Below are positions 23,091 through 32,101 of a DNA stretch of 34,738 nt, in pieces; the first letter of the stretch is position 1; each line of letters starts with the position of its first letter. The stretch covers positions 1 to 34,738 of the forward strand of contig NZ_WUEI01000047.1 of assembly GCF_012911025.1 (NCBI RefSeq), read 5' to 3'. Under the pieces are notes generated by a model that was not told the origin of the DNA, made no database searches, and saw only the letters and a list, made by a program, of their open reading frames with translations. Position numbers and translations under genes: made by a program. The stretch is from Azoarcus sp. TTM-91. Lineage in GTDB: Bacteria; Pseudomonadota; Gammaproteobacteria; Burkholderiales; Rhodocyclaceae.

Positions 23091-23996
23091 TCAGCGTCCG
23101 GCAGGGGGCGCTGCACCGCCTCCGGTCTCGTCGAACAGGCCGATGATGAGCTCCCGCAGCCAGCGGTGGCCGGGGTCGTTCTCCATGCGCCAGTACCAGT
23201 GCAGGCCGACTTCCAGCGGCGAGGATTCGAACAGGCCGTCCAGGATCACCGCCTCGTCGTGCTCGACGAAATGGCGGGCGAGGCGGTAAGGCACCAGGGT
23301 GGCGAGGTCGGTGCGGGCGAGCAGCGCCGGCAGCACCAGGAAGTGGGGCAGGGTGAGGCGCACCCGGTCTTCCAGTTGCAGGCGCTCCAGCTGACGGCGG
23401 GTTTCCGAGTGGGAGCGCACCACCGCGTAGTCCAGCCGGTGCAGCAGCGAGGGCTCGCGCGTCTCGTTCGCCAGCGGATGGTGCTTGCCCACCACCGCCA
23501 CATAGCGTTCGACCACGATGGTGTGTTGGGCGACTTCCGCCAACCGTGGCAGGTAGCCGATGGCGAGGTCCAGCGCGCCGCTTTCCAGCGCCGGCATGAT
23601 CTGCGTCAGCGCCACCTGGTCCACCTCCACCCGCAGCCGCGGCGCCTGGGCCTGCAGTGCTTCCATGATGTAGGGCAGGAAGGTGAGTTCGCCGATGTCG
23701 GTCATGTACAGGCGGAAGGTGCGCTCCGAGGTCGGCGGATCGAAGTGGCTGGCCTCGTGGATGGCCTTCTCCAGCCCGGCCAGCGCATGCGCCACCGAGG
23801 AGGCCAGGCGCTCGCCCTTGGGCGTGGGCGCGACACCGCCCGGCACGCGCACGAACAGCGGGTCCTTCAGCTCCAGCCGCAGCCGGCGCAGGGCGTGGCT
23901 GATGGCCGGTTGCGACAGCCCCAGCCTGTCGGCGGCGCGGCTGACGCTGCCTTCGCTGTGCACCGCGTTGAAAACCTGCAGCAATTTCAAGTCCAT
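23091..23996 (-). CDS. LysR-family transcriptional regulator of the ior-TRAP cluster
   Basis: A 301-residue LysR protein. The start at 23996 gives the canonical MDLKLLQVFNAVHSEGSVSR, with the helix-turn-helix SRAADRLGLSQPAISHALRRLR (about residues 19-40). A ligand-binding domain follows from about 90. The wider open frame to 24170 would run into the divergent promoter. It is divergent from iorA with 118 bases between the start codons, and a textbook T-N11-A site (24002-24022) lies there. It therefore probably controls the eight-gene cluster, with a hydroxy or oxo acid of the pathway as co-inducer (inference). Confidence 0.93.
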   Translation of the reverse strand: MDLKLLQVFNAVHSEGSVSRAADRLGLSQPAISHALRRLRLELKDPLFVRVPGGVAPTPKGERLASSVAHALAGLEKAIHEASHFDPPTSERTFRLYMTDIGELTFLPYIMEALQAQAPRLRVEVDQVALTQIMPALESGALDLAIGYLPRLAEVAQHTIVVERYVAVVGKHHPLANETREPSLLHRLDYAVVRSHSETRRQLERLQLEDRVRLTLPHFLVLPALLARTDLATLVPYRLARHFVEHDEAVILDGLFESSPLEVGLHWYWRMENDPGHRWLRELIIGLFDETGGGAAPPAGR

Positions 23997-24001
23997 GGCG
24001 T

Positions 24002-24022
24002 GATATGAATCTGATGAATATC
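24002..24022. promoter_or_regulatory. LysR box, T-N11-A with 5-bp inverted arms
   Basis: GATAT (24002-24006), 11 bases, ATATC (24018-24022). This is exactly the T-N11-A arrangement with perfect dyad arms bound by LysR proteins. It lies just upstream of the LysR start codon (6 bases) and about 90 bases before iorA, as expected for the recognition site of a divergent LysR pair. Confidence 0.7.
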
Positions 24023-24038
24023 GGAAACTAAATTTAAC

Positions 24039-24070
24039 TAATGGATGCATTAACTCGCCGATTCTATAGT
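24039..24070 (+). promoter_or_regulatory. Candidate activation site and -10 region of the ior operon
   Basis: TAATG (24039-24043) and CATTA (24048-24052) form a 5-bp inverted repeat with a 4-base centre, a plausible LysR activation site. TATAGT (24065-24070) is a good -10 box 45 bases before the iorA start; the -35 region (TGGATG) is poor, in keeping with an activator-dependent promoter. Confidence 0.4.
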
Positions 24071-24114
24071 TCATCACCGCCGGACGAACACGGCGAATCA
24101 GGAGACGCGGCGCG

Positions 24115-26268
24115 ATGGAAGTATCTTTCAGCAAAGAGGTGCAGCAACTCAGGCAGGGCGCCGGCACCACTTTTCACGGCGAGGGCATCCTGGCGATCAC
24201 CAAGGCGCTGTTGCAGTCCGGCGTGGCCTACGTCGGCGGCTACCAGGGCGCGCCGGTGTCGCACCTGCTGGACGTGATGGTGCAGGCGGGCGACTACCTG
24301 TCCGAGCTGGGCGTGCATGTGGAGGCCTGTTCCAACGAAGCTTCCGCCGCCGCCATGCTGGGTGCCTCCATCCACTACCCGCTGCGCGGCGCGGTGACCT
24401 GGAAGTCGGTGGTCGGCACCAATGTGGCGGCGGATGCCCTCTCCAACCTGTCCTCGCCCGGCATCACCGGCGGCGCGCTGATCGTGGTCGGCGAGGACTA
24501 CGGCGACGGCGCCAGCGTCATCCAGGAACGCACCTACGCCTTCGCGCTGAAGTCCTCCATGCTGCTGATCGACCCGCGGCCGGACCTGCAGGTGATGGTG
24601 CGCATGGTGGAGGAGGGCTTCGCCCTGTCGGAGGCGGCCAACACGCCGGCCTTCCTGCAGCTGCGCATCCGCGCCTGTCACGTGCGCGGCAGCTTCGAGT
24701 GCAAGGACAACATCGCCCCGGCGGTGTCCAGCCGCCAGCTGATGGAAGACCCGGCGGCCTTCGACTACGCCCGCCTTGCCCATCCGCCGGCCACCTTCCG
24801 CCACGAGAAGCTGAAGAGCGCCGAGCGCCTGCCGGCGGCGCGGCGCTACATCGTCGAACACGGTCTCAACGAGCTTTTCCCCGGCAAGCGCGCCGACCTC
24901 GGCCTCATCGTCCAGGGCGGCATCTACAACGCGCTGATCCGCGCGTTGCAGCAGTTCGGCCTCGCCGATGCCTTCGGCGACAGCGAGCTGCCCATCCTCA
25001 ACCTCAATGTCACCTATCCGCTGGCGCCGGAGCAGATCGCCGATTTCTGCCGCGACAAGCGCGCGGTGCTGGTGGTGGAGGAAGGCCAGCCGGAGTTCAT
25101 CGAGCAGGAGGTGGCGGTGATCCTGCGCCGCCTCGGCATAGACACTGCGCTGCACGGCAAGGACGTGCTGCCCATGGCCGGCGAATACTCGGTGGAGGCC
25201 ATCGCCGCTGGCCTCGCTGCCTTCGTCGGCCGCCATGCGCCCGAGCTGCCGCTGGCCGGCGGCAAGCAGTGGCTGGACGACATCGTCGCCCGCCGCGAGA
25301 AGGTGGCCGCCGAGCTGGCGGAACCGCTGCCGGCGCGGCCGCCCGGCTTCTGCATCGGCTGCCCGGAGCGGCCGGTGTTCTCGGCGGTGAAGCTGGCGCA
25401 GCAGGAGGTGGGCAAGGTGCACGTGGCCGCCGACATCGGCTGCCACGCCTTCGCCACCTTCGAGCCCTTCTCCATGGGCCACACCATTCTCGGCTACGGC
25501 ATGAGCCTGGCCAGCCGCGCCGGCGTGTCGCCGATGATGAAGCGGCGCACCCTGTCGGTGATGGGCGATGGCGGCTTCTGGCACAACGGCCTGCTCACCG
25601 GTGTGGAGTCGGCGCTGTTCAACGGCGACGACGCGGTGCTGCTGATCCTGAAGAACGGCTACACCTCGGCCACCGGTACCCAGGAGATCATCTCCACGCC
25701 GGACGACGAGGTGAAGGCCAATGCGCCGAACAAGCACCAGAGCCTGGTGGACCGCAACGTCACCATAGAGACCACGCTGCGCGGTATCGGCGTGCAGTGG
25801 CTGAAGGTGGTGCACAGCTACCGCGTCGAAGAGATGAAGAAGACGCTGGAGGAGGCCTTCACCACCGACTTCGCCGGCCTCAAGGTCATCATCGCCGAGG
25901 GCGAATGCCAGCTGGAGCGCCAGCGCCGGGTGAAGCCCTGGATTGCCGGCAAGCTCAAGCGCGGCGAGCGGGTGGAGCGGGTGAAGTACGGCGTGGATGA
26001 GGACGTCTGCTCCGGCGACCACTCCTGTATCCGCCTCTCCGGCTGTCCCACGCTGACGCTGAAGGACAGCCCCGACCCGCTGCGGGTGGACCCGGTGGCA
26101 ACGGTGATAGACGGCTGCGTCGGCTGCGGCCTGTGCGGCGAGAACGCCCACGCCGCCACCCTGTGCCCCTCCTTCTACCGCGGCGAAGTGGTGCAGAACC
26201 CGCGCCTGGGCGAGCGCCTGCTGGCGCGGCTGCGCAGCGCGCTCATCGGCCTGCTGCAGCCGGCGTGA
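24115..26268 (+). CDS. iorA: Indolepyruvate ferredoxin oxidoreductase, alpha subunit
   Basis: A 717-residue TPP enzyme subunit, expected with IorB to convert an aryl 2-oxo acid plus CoA to aryl-acyl-CoA, CO2 and reduced ferredoxin. The N-terminal pyrimidine-binding domain has GGYQGAPVSHLLDVM (about 41-55) and NEASAAAMLGAS. The PP domain has the TPP motif GDGGFWHNGL (about 483-492) through LKNGYTS. The C-terminal ferredoxin part (about residues 625-700) has an unusual Cys set, C-x5-C-x5-C followed by C-x2-C-x2-C-x9-C, instead of two standard CxxCxxC clusters. This fits the IOR branch found in aerobic and facultative proteobacteria, where alpha and beta are often fused; here they are separate. 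The ribosome site AGGAG is 10 bases before ATG. It is the first gene of the plus-strand cluster. Confidence 0.93.
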   Translation: MEVSFSKEVQQLRQGAGTTFHGEGILAITKALLQSGVAYVGGYQGAPVSHLLDVMVQAGDYLSELGVHVEACSNEASAAAMLGASIHYPLRGAVTWKSVVGTNVAADALSNLSSPGITGGALIVVGEDYGDGASVIQERTYAFALKSSMLLIDPRPDLQVMVRMVEEGFALSEAANTPAFLQLRIRACHVRGSFECKDNIAPAVSSRQLMEDPAAFDYARLAHPPATFRHEKLKSAERLPAARRYIVEHGLNELFPGKRADLGLIVQGGIYNALIRALQQFGLADAFGDSELPILNLNVTYPLAPEQIADFCRDKRAVLVVEEGQPEFIEQEVAVILRRLGIDTALHGKDVLPMAGEYSVEAIAAGLAAFVGRHAPELPLAGGKQWLDDIVARREKVAAELAEPLPARPPGFCIGCPERPVFSAVKLAQQEVGKVHVAADIGCHAFATFEPFSMGHTILGYGMSLASRAGVSPMMKRRTLSVMGDGGFWHNGLLTGVESALFNGDDAVLLILKNGYTSATGTQEIISTPDDEVKANAPNKHQSLVDRNVTIETTLRGIGVQWLKVVHSYRVEEMKKTLEEAFTTDFAGLKVIIAEGECQLERQRRVKPWIAGKLKRGERVERVKYGVDEDVCSGDHSCIRLSGCPTLTLKDSPDPLRVDPVATVIDGCVGCGLCGENAHAATLCPSFYRGEVVQNPRLGERLLARLRSALIGLLQPA

Positions 26269-26385
26269 GAGGACGATGCGCCGCTCCCTCGAACTCTCCC
26301 GCGCCATGAGCACCGGGCGCCGCCATCGCGGCGCGCCCGCGACACCGGACAGCCGTAGCACCGCAACCGAAAACCAGAGGCCGCA

Positions 26386-28002
26386 ATGAGCCCGCACACC
26401 ACCCAACTCCAACAGCAGAGCAGCAGCACCTTTCCCGCCCGGCCTGCCGGGCGGCCTTACACGGTATTGATCGCCGCCCTCGGCGGCGAGGGCGGCGGCG
26501 TGCTCGCCGAGTGGCTGGTGGAAGTGGCGCTGCGCTGTGGCTACTACGCCCAGAGCACCTCCATTCCCGGCGTCGCCCAGCGCACCGGCGCCACCACTTA
26601 TTACGTCGAGATCCACCCGGAACCGCTGGCCGTGCTCGGCGGCCGCCGGCCGATACTCAGCTTGGCGCCGGCGCCCGGCGGGGTGGATCTCTTCATCGCC
26701 TCCGAACTGCTGGAAGCGGTGCGCTACGTCGCCAACGGCCTGGTGAGCCCGGACCGCAGCCTGGTCATCGCCTCCACCTCCCGCACCCTGACCACCGCCG
26801 AGCGCATGCAGATGGGCGATGGCCGCATGGACGAGGCCGCGCTGGTGGAGACGCTGCATCGCCACAGCCAGCGCTGCATCGCCTTCGACATCGCCGCCGC
26901 CACCCGTGCCGCCGGCACCGCGCCCAGCGCGGTGATGTTCGGCGCCATCGCCGCCAGCGGCCTGCTGCCCTTCGCCCGCGAGGAATGGGAGCGGGTAGTG
27001 CGCGAATCCGGCCGCGGCGTGGAAGCCAGCCTGCGCGGCTTCGCCCGCGCCTGGGACGTGGTGCGCGCCGGCGGCGAGCCGGAAGCGGTGGCGCCGCCGG
27101 CCGTGGCCGCCGCACCCACGGGCGCCATCGACGGCTTCCCCGCCGAGGTGCAGGACATGCTGGTGCCCGGCCTCGCCCGGGTGCAGGACTACCAGGACGC
27201 CGCCTACGGCCGCCTCTACCTGGAGCGCGTGCGCCAGGTGCTGGAGGCCGAGCGCCGCAGCGACCCCGCCGCCCTCAACGGCTATGCGTTGACGCGGGAA
27301 ACCGCCCGCTTCCTCGCCCTGTGGATGGCCTTCGACGACATCGTGCGCGTCGCCCGCCTCAAGTGCAGCGCCAGCCGCTTCTCCCGGGTGCGCAGCGAGG
27401 TGAAGGCGGGCGAGGGCGACCTGCTGCGCATCGTCGACCTGTTCAAGCCCGGCATCCCGGAGATCGCCGGCCTGCTGCCGGCCAGCCTGGAGCGCCGGCT
27501 GGTGCGCTGGGAGGCGCGCCGCCGTGCTGCCGGCAAGCCGCCTTTCGGTTTCTCGCTGCACCTGTCCACCACCAGCGTCAGCGGTTTCCTGGCGCTGCGT
27601 TTCCTCGCCGGGCTGCGCGGCCTGCGCCGCCGCGGCGTCCGCTTCGGCCGCGAGCAGGCCATGATCGAACACTGGCTGACGCAGATCCGCAACGCCGCCG
27701 CGCAGGACTGGCGCTGCGCGCTGGAGATCGCGCTATGCGGTCGTTTGGTGAAGGGCTATGGTTCGACCAACGATCGCGGTCGCGAGAACCTGGCCCACAT
27801 CCTGGACCACCTCGCCGCCGTGGCGATGCCGCCCGAGGCCAAGGCCGAGGCGGTGCGCAAGGCGCGGGAAGCGGCCCTGGCGGATGAAGGCGGCCAGGCC
27901 CTGGACCGCGTGCTGATCGGCAACGGGGCTCCGCCGCGGCCGGTGAAGGCGCAGCCGGTGGTGTGGCTGACGCGCAAGGCCGGCAGCGCGGCGGGGCGAT
28001 GA
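26386..28002 (+). CDS. iorB: Indolepyruvate ferredoxin oxidoreductase, beta subunit, long form
   Basis: A 538-residue partner of IorA. The N-terminal 200 residues are the gamma-type domain of 2-oxoacid oxidoreductases (LGGEGGGVLAEWLVEVA, then YAQSTSIPGVAQRTGATTYYVEI at about 53-75). The remaining 300 residues form the extra C-terminal domain (DUF6537-like) seen at the end of fused proteobacterial indolepyruvate oxidoreductases (EVQDMLVPGLARVQDYQDAAYG near 255, KPPFGFSLHL near 385, LKAR-type ending). Archaeal IorB is only about 200 residues, so this is the long form. It is separated from iorA by 117 bases, with a weak ribosome site (AGAGG). Confidence 0.9.
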   Translation: MSPHTTQLQQQSSSTFPARPAGRPYTVLIAALGGEGGGVLAEWLVEVALRCGYYAQSTSIPGVAQRTGATTYYVEIHPEPLAVLGGRRPILSLAPAPGGVDLFIASELLEAVRYVANGLVSPDRSLVIASTSRTLTTAERMQMGDGRMDEAALVETLHRHSQRCIAFDIAAATRAAGTAPSAVMFGAIAASGLLPFAREEWERVVRESGRGVEASLRGFARAWDVVRAGGEPEAVAPPAVAAAPTGAIDGFPAEVQDMLVPGLARVQDYQDAAYGRLYLERVRQVLEAERRSDPAALNGYALTRETARFLALWMAFDDIVRVARLKCSASRFSRVRSEVKAGEGDLLRIVDLFKPGIPEIAGLLPASLERRLVRWEARRRAAGKPPFGFSLHLSTTSVSGFLALRFLAGLRGLRRRGVRFGREQAMIEHWLTQIRNAAAQDWRCALEIALCGRLVKGYGSTNDRGRENLAHILDHLAAVAMPPEAKAEAVRKAREAALADEGGQALDRVLIGNGAPPRPVKAQPVVWLTRKAGSAAGR

Positions 28003-28053
28003 AATGAGCAGGGGACAGGAACGGCAGATTCCGCCCCCACAGGGAGAGCACGC

Positions 28054-29004
28054 ATGACAGGAAAGAGCCTGGAGATCGCCGTACTCGGCGCGGGCGCAAT
28101 GGGATCGCTGTTCGGCGCCAGGCTGGCGCTGGCCGGCCACGCGGTGACGCTGCTGGACATCAACGCCGCCCACCTGGCGGCCATCAAGGAACACGGCCTG
28201 AAGCTGGTGACCGACGAGGGCGAGCGCCGGGTGCCGCTGAGCGCGCTGCGGCCGGAGGAGTACGACGGCCGCCCCGAGTTGCTCATCCTCTTCACCAAGA
28301 CGCTGCACACCCGCGCCGCGCTGGAAAGCGTGCGCGGCCGGCTCGGCGCCGACACCTGGGTGCTCAGCCTGCAGAACGGCCTGGGCAATGCCGAGGCCAT
28401 CGGCGAGTTCGTCGCGCCGCAACGCATCATCGTCGGCATGACCACCTACCCCGGCGACCTCGCCGGCCCCGGCCATGTCGAGTCCCACGGCCCGGGCGTG
28501 ATCCACATGATGAGCGCCGACGGCGCCGCCTCGCCCGAGCTGGACGCCATCGCCGCCGCGCTCAACGGCGCCGGCCTGGTGTGCGACGTCGATCCCGGCG
28601 TGCATGTCTCCATCTGGGAGAAGGTGGCCTTCAACGGCGCGCTGAACAGCATCTGCTCCGCCAGCCGCAGCGTGGTCGGCGGCGTGGCGGCGGTGCCGGC
28701 GGCGCGCGCGCTGGCGCTGGCGGTGGTGGACGAGGTGGTGGCGGTGGCCCGGGCCGCCGGCATCGCCGCCGACGGCCCCAAGGTGCGCGCCCTGGTCGAG
28801 CATGCGCTGGAGGCCCACGGCGGCCACAAGCCCTCGATGCTGCAGGACGTGCTGGCCGGCCGCCAGACCGAGATCGAATCCATCAACGGCGCGGTGGTGG
28901 CGGCGGCAGACCGCCTCGGTGTGCCGGTGCCCAACACCCGCGCGCTGCTGGCGCTGCTGCGGGTGGTGGATGGCAACCTGAAAGCGGGCCGCAGGCTGGA
29001 CTGA
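28054..29004 (+). CDS. Ketopantoate reductase (ApbA/PanE) family protein
   Basis: A 316-residue NADP-dependent oxidoreductase. The Rossmann motif AVLGAGAMGSLFGARLALAGH (about 9-29) is followed by LFTKTLHTRAA (about 90), LQNGLGNAEAIGEF (about 110) and the catalytic-type Lys and Asn in WEKVAFNGALNSIC (about residues 188-201). PanE itself reduces 2-ketopantoate for CoA synthesis. Here it lies between iorB and the TRAP transporter genes, so it may reduce another 2-oxo acid of the pathway (inference); such paralogues in catabolic operons are common and poorly known. The ribosome site AGGGAG is eight bases before ATG. A gene name panE is avoided for this reason. Confidence 0.88.
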   Translation: MTGKSLEIAVLGAGAMGSLFGARLALAGHAVTLLDINAAHLAAIKEHGLKLVTDEGERRVPLSALRPEEYDGRPELLILFTKTLHTRAALESVRGRLGADTWVLSLQNGLGNAEAIGEFVAPQRIIVGMTTYPGDLAGPGHVESHGPGVIHMMSADGAASPELDAIAAALNGAGLVCDVDPGVHVSIWEKVAFNGALNSICSASRSVVGGVAAVPAARALALAVVDEVVAVARAAGIAADGPKVRALVEHALEAHGGHKPSMLQDVLAGRQTEIESINGAVVAAADRLGVPVPNTRALLALLRVVDGNLKAGRRLD

Positions 29005-29135
29005 TGCGGTGGGCGGGCGGCCGCAAACGGCTCGGCTGAAGCCGGCGGATCGCCCCTGAAAAACAGAACATGCCCCGACAAGGCTCCGGGGGCGCCAAGC
29101 GGTGATAACCACAAGGCGGAGCCAGGAGGAGACAC

Positions 29136-29681
29136 GTGCAGGAACTGCAAGCATTGGAGGCCGGCGCCGACGCCGGCTCGGAGGCGTTCGGCCCGCTGGG
29201 GCGGACGCTGCTATGGATGGCGAAGGTGATGGCGGTGATAGGCGGCCTGATCTTCACCGGGCTGGTGGCGATGTCGCTGGTCTCCATCGTCGGCCGCAAG
29301 CTCTTCAGCTGGGCGGTGCCGGGCGACATGGAAGTGCTGCAGATGTGCGCCGCCTTCGCCTCGGCTTCCTTCTTCGCCTATTGCCACCTGATCCACGGTG
29401 ACGTGAAGGTGGATTTCTTCACCGCCAACATGGCGCGGCGCAAGGTGCTGGCGCTGGACGCCATCGGCTCGCTGCTGATCGCGGTGTTCGGCGCGTTGCT
29501 CACCTGGCGCACCTGGGTGGGGGCGATGGCCATCCGCGAGGTGGGCGAGACCTCGCCCATCCTCGGCTGGCCGGTGTGGGTGGCGCAGGCGCTGATGGTG
29601 CCCGGCTTCATCCTGCTGGCCGCCGCCGGCCTCTACATGGCCTGCCACCACCTGGCGGCGATGCGGGAGGCGCGGCAATGA
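29136..29681 (+). CDS. dctQ: TRAP transporter small permease (DctQ)
   Basis: A 181-residue membrane protein with four predicted helices (about residues 30-55, 66-85, 105-130, 145-170), the normal DctQ size and topology. WAVPGDMEVLQMCAAFASASFFAYC and HGDVKVDFF (about 52-90) are typical of the family. The start is GTG at 29136, supported by a strong AGGAGG site (29124-29129, spacing 6). The stop overlaps the dctM start in ATGA, so the two permease subunits are translationally coupled. With DctM it forms the membrane part of a sodium- or proton-driven organic acid importer. Confidence 0.92.
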   Translation: MQELQALEAGADAGSEAFGPLGRTLLWMAKVMAVIGGLIFTGLVAMSLVSIVGRKLFSWAVPGDMEVLQMCAAFASASFFAYCHLIHGDVKVDFFTANMARRKVLALDAIGSLLIAVFGALLTWRTWVGAMAIREVGETSPILGWPVWVAQALMVPGFILLAAAGLYMACHHLAAMREARQ

Positions 29682-31003
29682 GCGGATTCACCGTAGGCCT
29701 GCTGATGTTCGCCATCCTGATGGCGCTGCTGGTGGTGCGGGTGCCGATCGGCATCGCCATGTTCATGGTGGGCGCCGGCGGCTATGTGTACCTCACCGAC
29801 AGCACGCTGCCGCTGCTCAACTCGCTGAAGAACCTGGCGTACGCGCGGCTTTCGAATTACGACATCATCGTCATCCCGCTTTTCCTGCTGATGGGGCAGT
29901 TCGCCACCCACGGCGGCCTGTCCAAGGCGCTGTTCCGCTTCGTCGCCGCCTTCATGGGGCACAAGCGCGGCGGCATGGCCATCGCCTCCATCGGCGCCTG
30001 TGCCGGTTTCGGCGCCATCTGCGGTTCCTCGCTGGCCACCGCCGCCACCATGGGCCAGGTGGCGCTGCCGGAGCTGCGCCGCTTCGGCTACTCCGGCGCG
30101 CTGTCCACCGGCGCGCTGGCGGCCGGCGGCACGCTGGGCATCATGATCCCGCCCTCGGTGCCGCTGGTGATCTACGCCATCCTCACCCAGGAATCCATCG
30201 GCGATCTCTTCATGGCGGCGGTGCTGCCGGGCGTGATCGCGATGGTGGGCTACATGGCGGTGATCGCCATCATCGTCCGCATCAACCCGGCGGCTGGCCC
30301 GGCCGGCCCGCGCGAGGACTGGGCGGAGCGGCTGCGCTGCCTGCTGCGGGTGCTGCCGGTGCTGCTGGTGTTCGTGGTGGTCATCGTCGGCATCTACGGC
30401 GGCTGGGCCAACCCCACCGAGGCCGCCGCCATCGGCGCCGCCGCCTGCGGCCTGCTGGCGGTGATCAGCGGCGGCATGCGCCTGCGCGGCATCCTGGAAA
30501 GCATGATGGGCACTGCCCACGCCACCGCCATGATTTTCCTGGTGCTGCTGGGCGCGGACATGCTCAACACCGCGCTGGCGCTGTCGCAGCTGCCGGCGGA
30601 CCTCGCCAGCGCGGTGAAGGACAGCGGCCTGTCGCCCATGCTGGTGATGGTGCTGATCCTGGTGACCTATATCTTCCTCGGCTGCGTCATGGACTCGCTG
30701 GCGATGATCCTGCTCACCATCCCCATCTTCTACCCGATGGTGATGGGGCTGGATTTCTACGGCATGTCGCACACCGACAAGTCGATCTGGTTCGGCATCC
30801 TGGCGCTGATGGTGGTGGAGATCGGCCTGGTGCATCCGCCGGTGGGCATGAATGTGTACATCATCAACCGCCTCGCCAAGGACGTGCCGCTGAAGGAGAC
30901 CTTCAAGGGCGTGATTCCCTTCCTGATCTCCGACCTGCTGCGCATCGTGCTGCTGCTGCTGGTGCCCGGCATTTCGCTGTACCTGGTTCATGCATTCAAG
31001 TGA
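29678..31003 (+). CDS. dctM: TRAP transporter large permease (DctM)
   Basis: A 441-residue protein with about 12 membrane helices, the ion-coupled channel of a TRAP transporter. The start overlaps the dctQ stop by four bases (ATGA). Family motifs include VPIGIAMFMVG near the start, GFGAICGSSLATAATMGQV (about 108-126), GGTLGIMIPPSVPLVIY (about 148-164) and HPPVGMNVYIIN (about 387-398). It is a normal length for DctM. It takes a substrate delivered by the DctP protein encoded directly downstream. Confidence 0.95.
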   Translation: MSGFTVGLLMFAILMALLVVRVPIGIAMFMVGAGGYVYLTDSTLPLLNSLKNLAYARLSNYDIIVIPLFLLMGQFATHGGLSKALFRFVAAFMGHKRGGMAIASIGACAGFGAICGSSLATAATMGQVALPELRRFGYSGALSTGALAAGGTLGIMIPPSVPLVIYAILTQESIGDLFMAAVLPGVIAMVGYMAVIAIIVRINPAAGPAGPREDWAERLRCLLRVLPVLLVFVVVIVGIYGGWANPTEAAAIGAAACGLLAVISGGMRLRGILESMMGTAHATAMIFLVLLGADMLNTALALSQLPADLASAVKDSGLSPMLVMVLILVTYIFLGCVMDSLAMILLTIPIFYPMVMGLDFYGMSHTDKSIWFGILALMVVEIGLVHPPVGMNVYIINRLAKDVPLKETFKGVIPFLISDLLRIVLLLLVPGISLYLVHAFK

Positions 31004-31036
31004 CACCCGCAGCACATAACAAAGGAGGAGTGAGAC

Positions 31037-32092
31037 ATGGAAAAGATCGATAGCAAGACCGCCATCCGCCGGCCGCGCCTGGCAACCCTGGCCGCCGCGG
31101 CGGCGCTGGTGCTGGCTGCCGGCGGCGCGCAGGCGCAGCAGGTGGTGCTGAAGGTGCATCACTTCCTGAGCCCGGCATCCAACGCCCACCAGAACCTGAT
31201 CACGCCATGGTGCGAGAAGATCGCCAAGGAATCCGGCGACCGCCTGAAGTGCCAGATCTATCCCTCGATGCAACTGGGCGGCACGCCGGCGCAGCTGTTC
31301 GACCAGGCGCGCGACGGCGTCGCCGACATCATCTGGACGGTGCCCACCTACCAGGCCGGCCGCTTCATCAAGTCCGAGGTGTTCGAGCTGCCCTTCATGA
31401 CCCTGGGCGGCGAGGCCAGCAGCCCGGCGCTGTGGGAGTACATCCAGAAGAACGCGCTGGACGAGTTCAAGGGCACCAAGCTGATCTTCGCCCATGTGCA
31501 CGACGGCGCGGTGATCCACCTCGGCAGCAAGCAGGTGAAGACCCTGGACGACATGAAGGGCCTGAAGCTGCGCGCGCCCACCCGCATCGCCTCCAAGATG
31601 ATCACCGCGCTGGGCGCCATCCCGGTGCAGATGCCGGCGCCGGCGGTGCCGGAATCCATCGCCAAGGGCGTGGTGGACGGCGCCATGATCCCGTGGGAAG
31701 TGGCCACGCCGCTGAAGCTGCAGGAAATCACCAAGGTGCACGTGGAGACGCCGGCGGGCGAGGCCAAGATGTCCAACACCATCTTCGTCATGGCCATGAA
31801 CCAGGCGAAGTACGACAGCCTGCCGGCCGACCTGAAGAAGGTAATCGACGCCAACAGCGGCCTGGAAGCCTCGCGCTTCGCCGGCAAGGTGTTCGACATG
31901 CCGGCCGACGGCGCGCGCAAGATCGCCCGCGACCGCGGCAACACCTTCGTCACCCTCAGCGCCGCCGAGTACGAGCGCTGGGTGAAGGCCTCCGCCGGCG
32001 TGGCCGACGAATGGATGAAGGAAGCCAGCGCCAAGGGCGCCAACGGCCAGGGCCTGCTGGACGAAGCCCGCACCCTGCTGAAGGCACGCTGA
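31037..32092 (+). CDS. dctP: TRAP transporter periplasmic binding protein (DctP)
   Basis: A 351-residue periplasmic solute receptor with a signal peptide (residues 1-34, ending AQA before QQVV). The family pattern GLKLRAPTRIASKMITALGA (about 176-195) contains the conserved Arg that binds the carboxylate of organic acids, and PESIAKGVVDGAMIPWE follows. An AAGGAGG site lies nine bases before ATG. Unusually placed, it is the last of the three TRAP genes, and is followed by a very strong hairpin (32102-32129). The substrate is probably a carboxylate; given the neighbours, an (aryl) 2-hydroxy or 2-oxo acid (inference). Confidence 0.93.
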   Translation: MEKIDSKTAIRRPRLATLAAAAALVLAAGGAQAQQVVLKVHHFLSPASNAHQNLITPWCEKIAKESGDRLKCQIYPSMQLGGTPAQLFDQARDGVADIIWTVPTYQAGRFIKSEVFELPFMTLGGEASSPALWEYIQKNALDEFKGTKLIFAHVHDGAVIHLGSKQVKTLDDMKGLKLRAPTRIASKMITALGAIPVQMPAPAVPESIAKGVVDGAMIPWEVATPLKLQEITKVHVETPAGEAKMSNTIFVMAMNQAKYDSLPADLKKVIDANSGLEASRFAGKVFDMPADGARKIARDRGNTFVTLSAAEYERWVKASAGVADEWMKEASAKGANGQGLLDEARTLLKAR

Positions 32093-32101
32093 GCCGTTGC
32101 C

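Noticed and set aside
24064..27672. A 1202-codon open frame on the minus strand opposite iorA and iorB
   Set aside because: It is a shadow frame created by high third-position GC; the sequence is low-complexity (Ala/Gly/His/Val rich), has no family features and lies opposite two certain genes.
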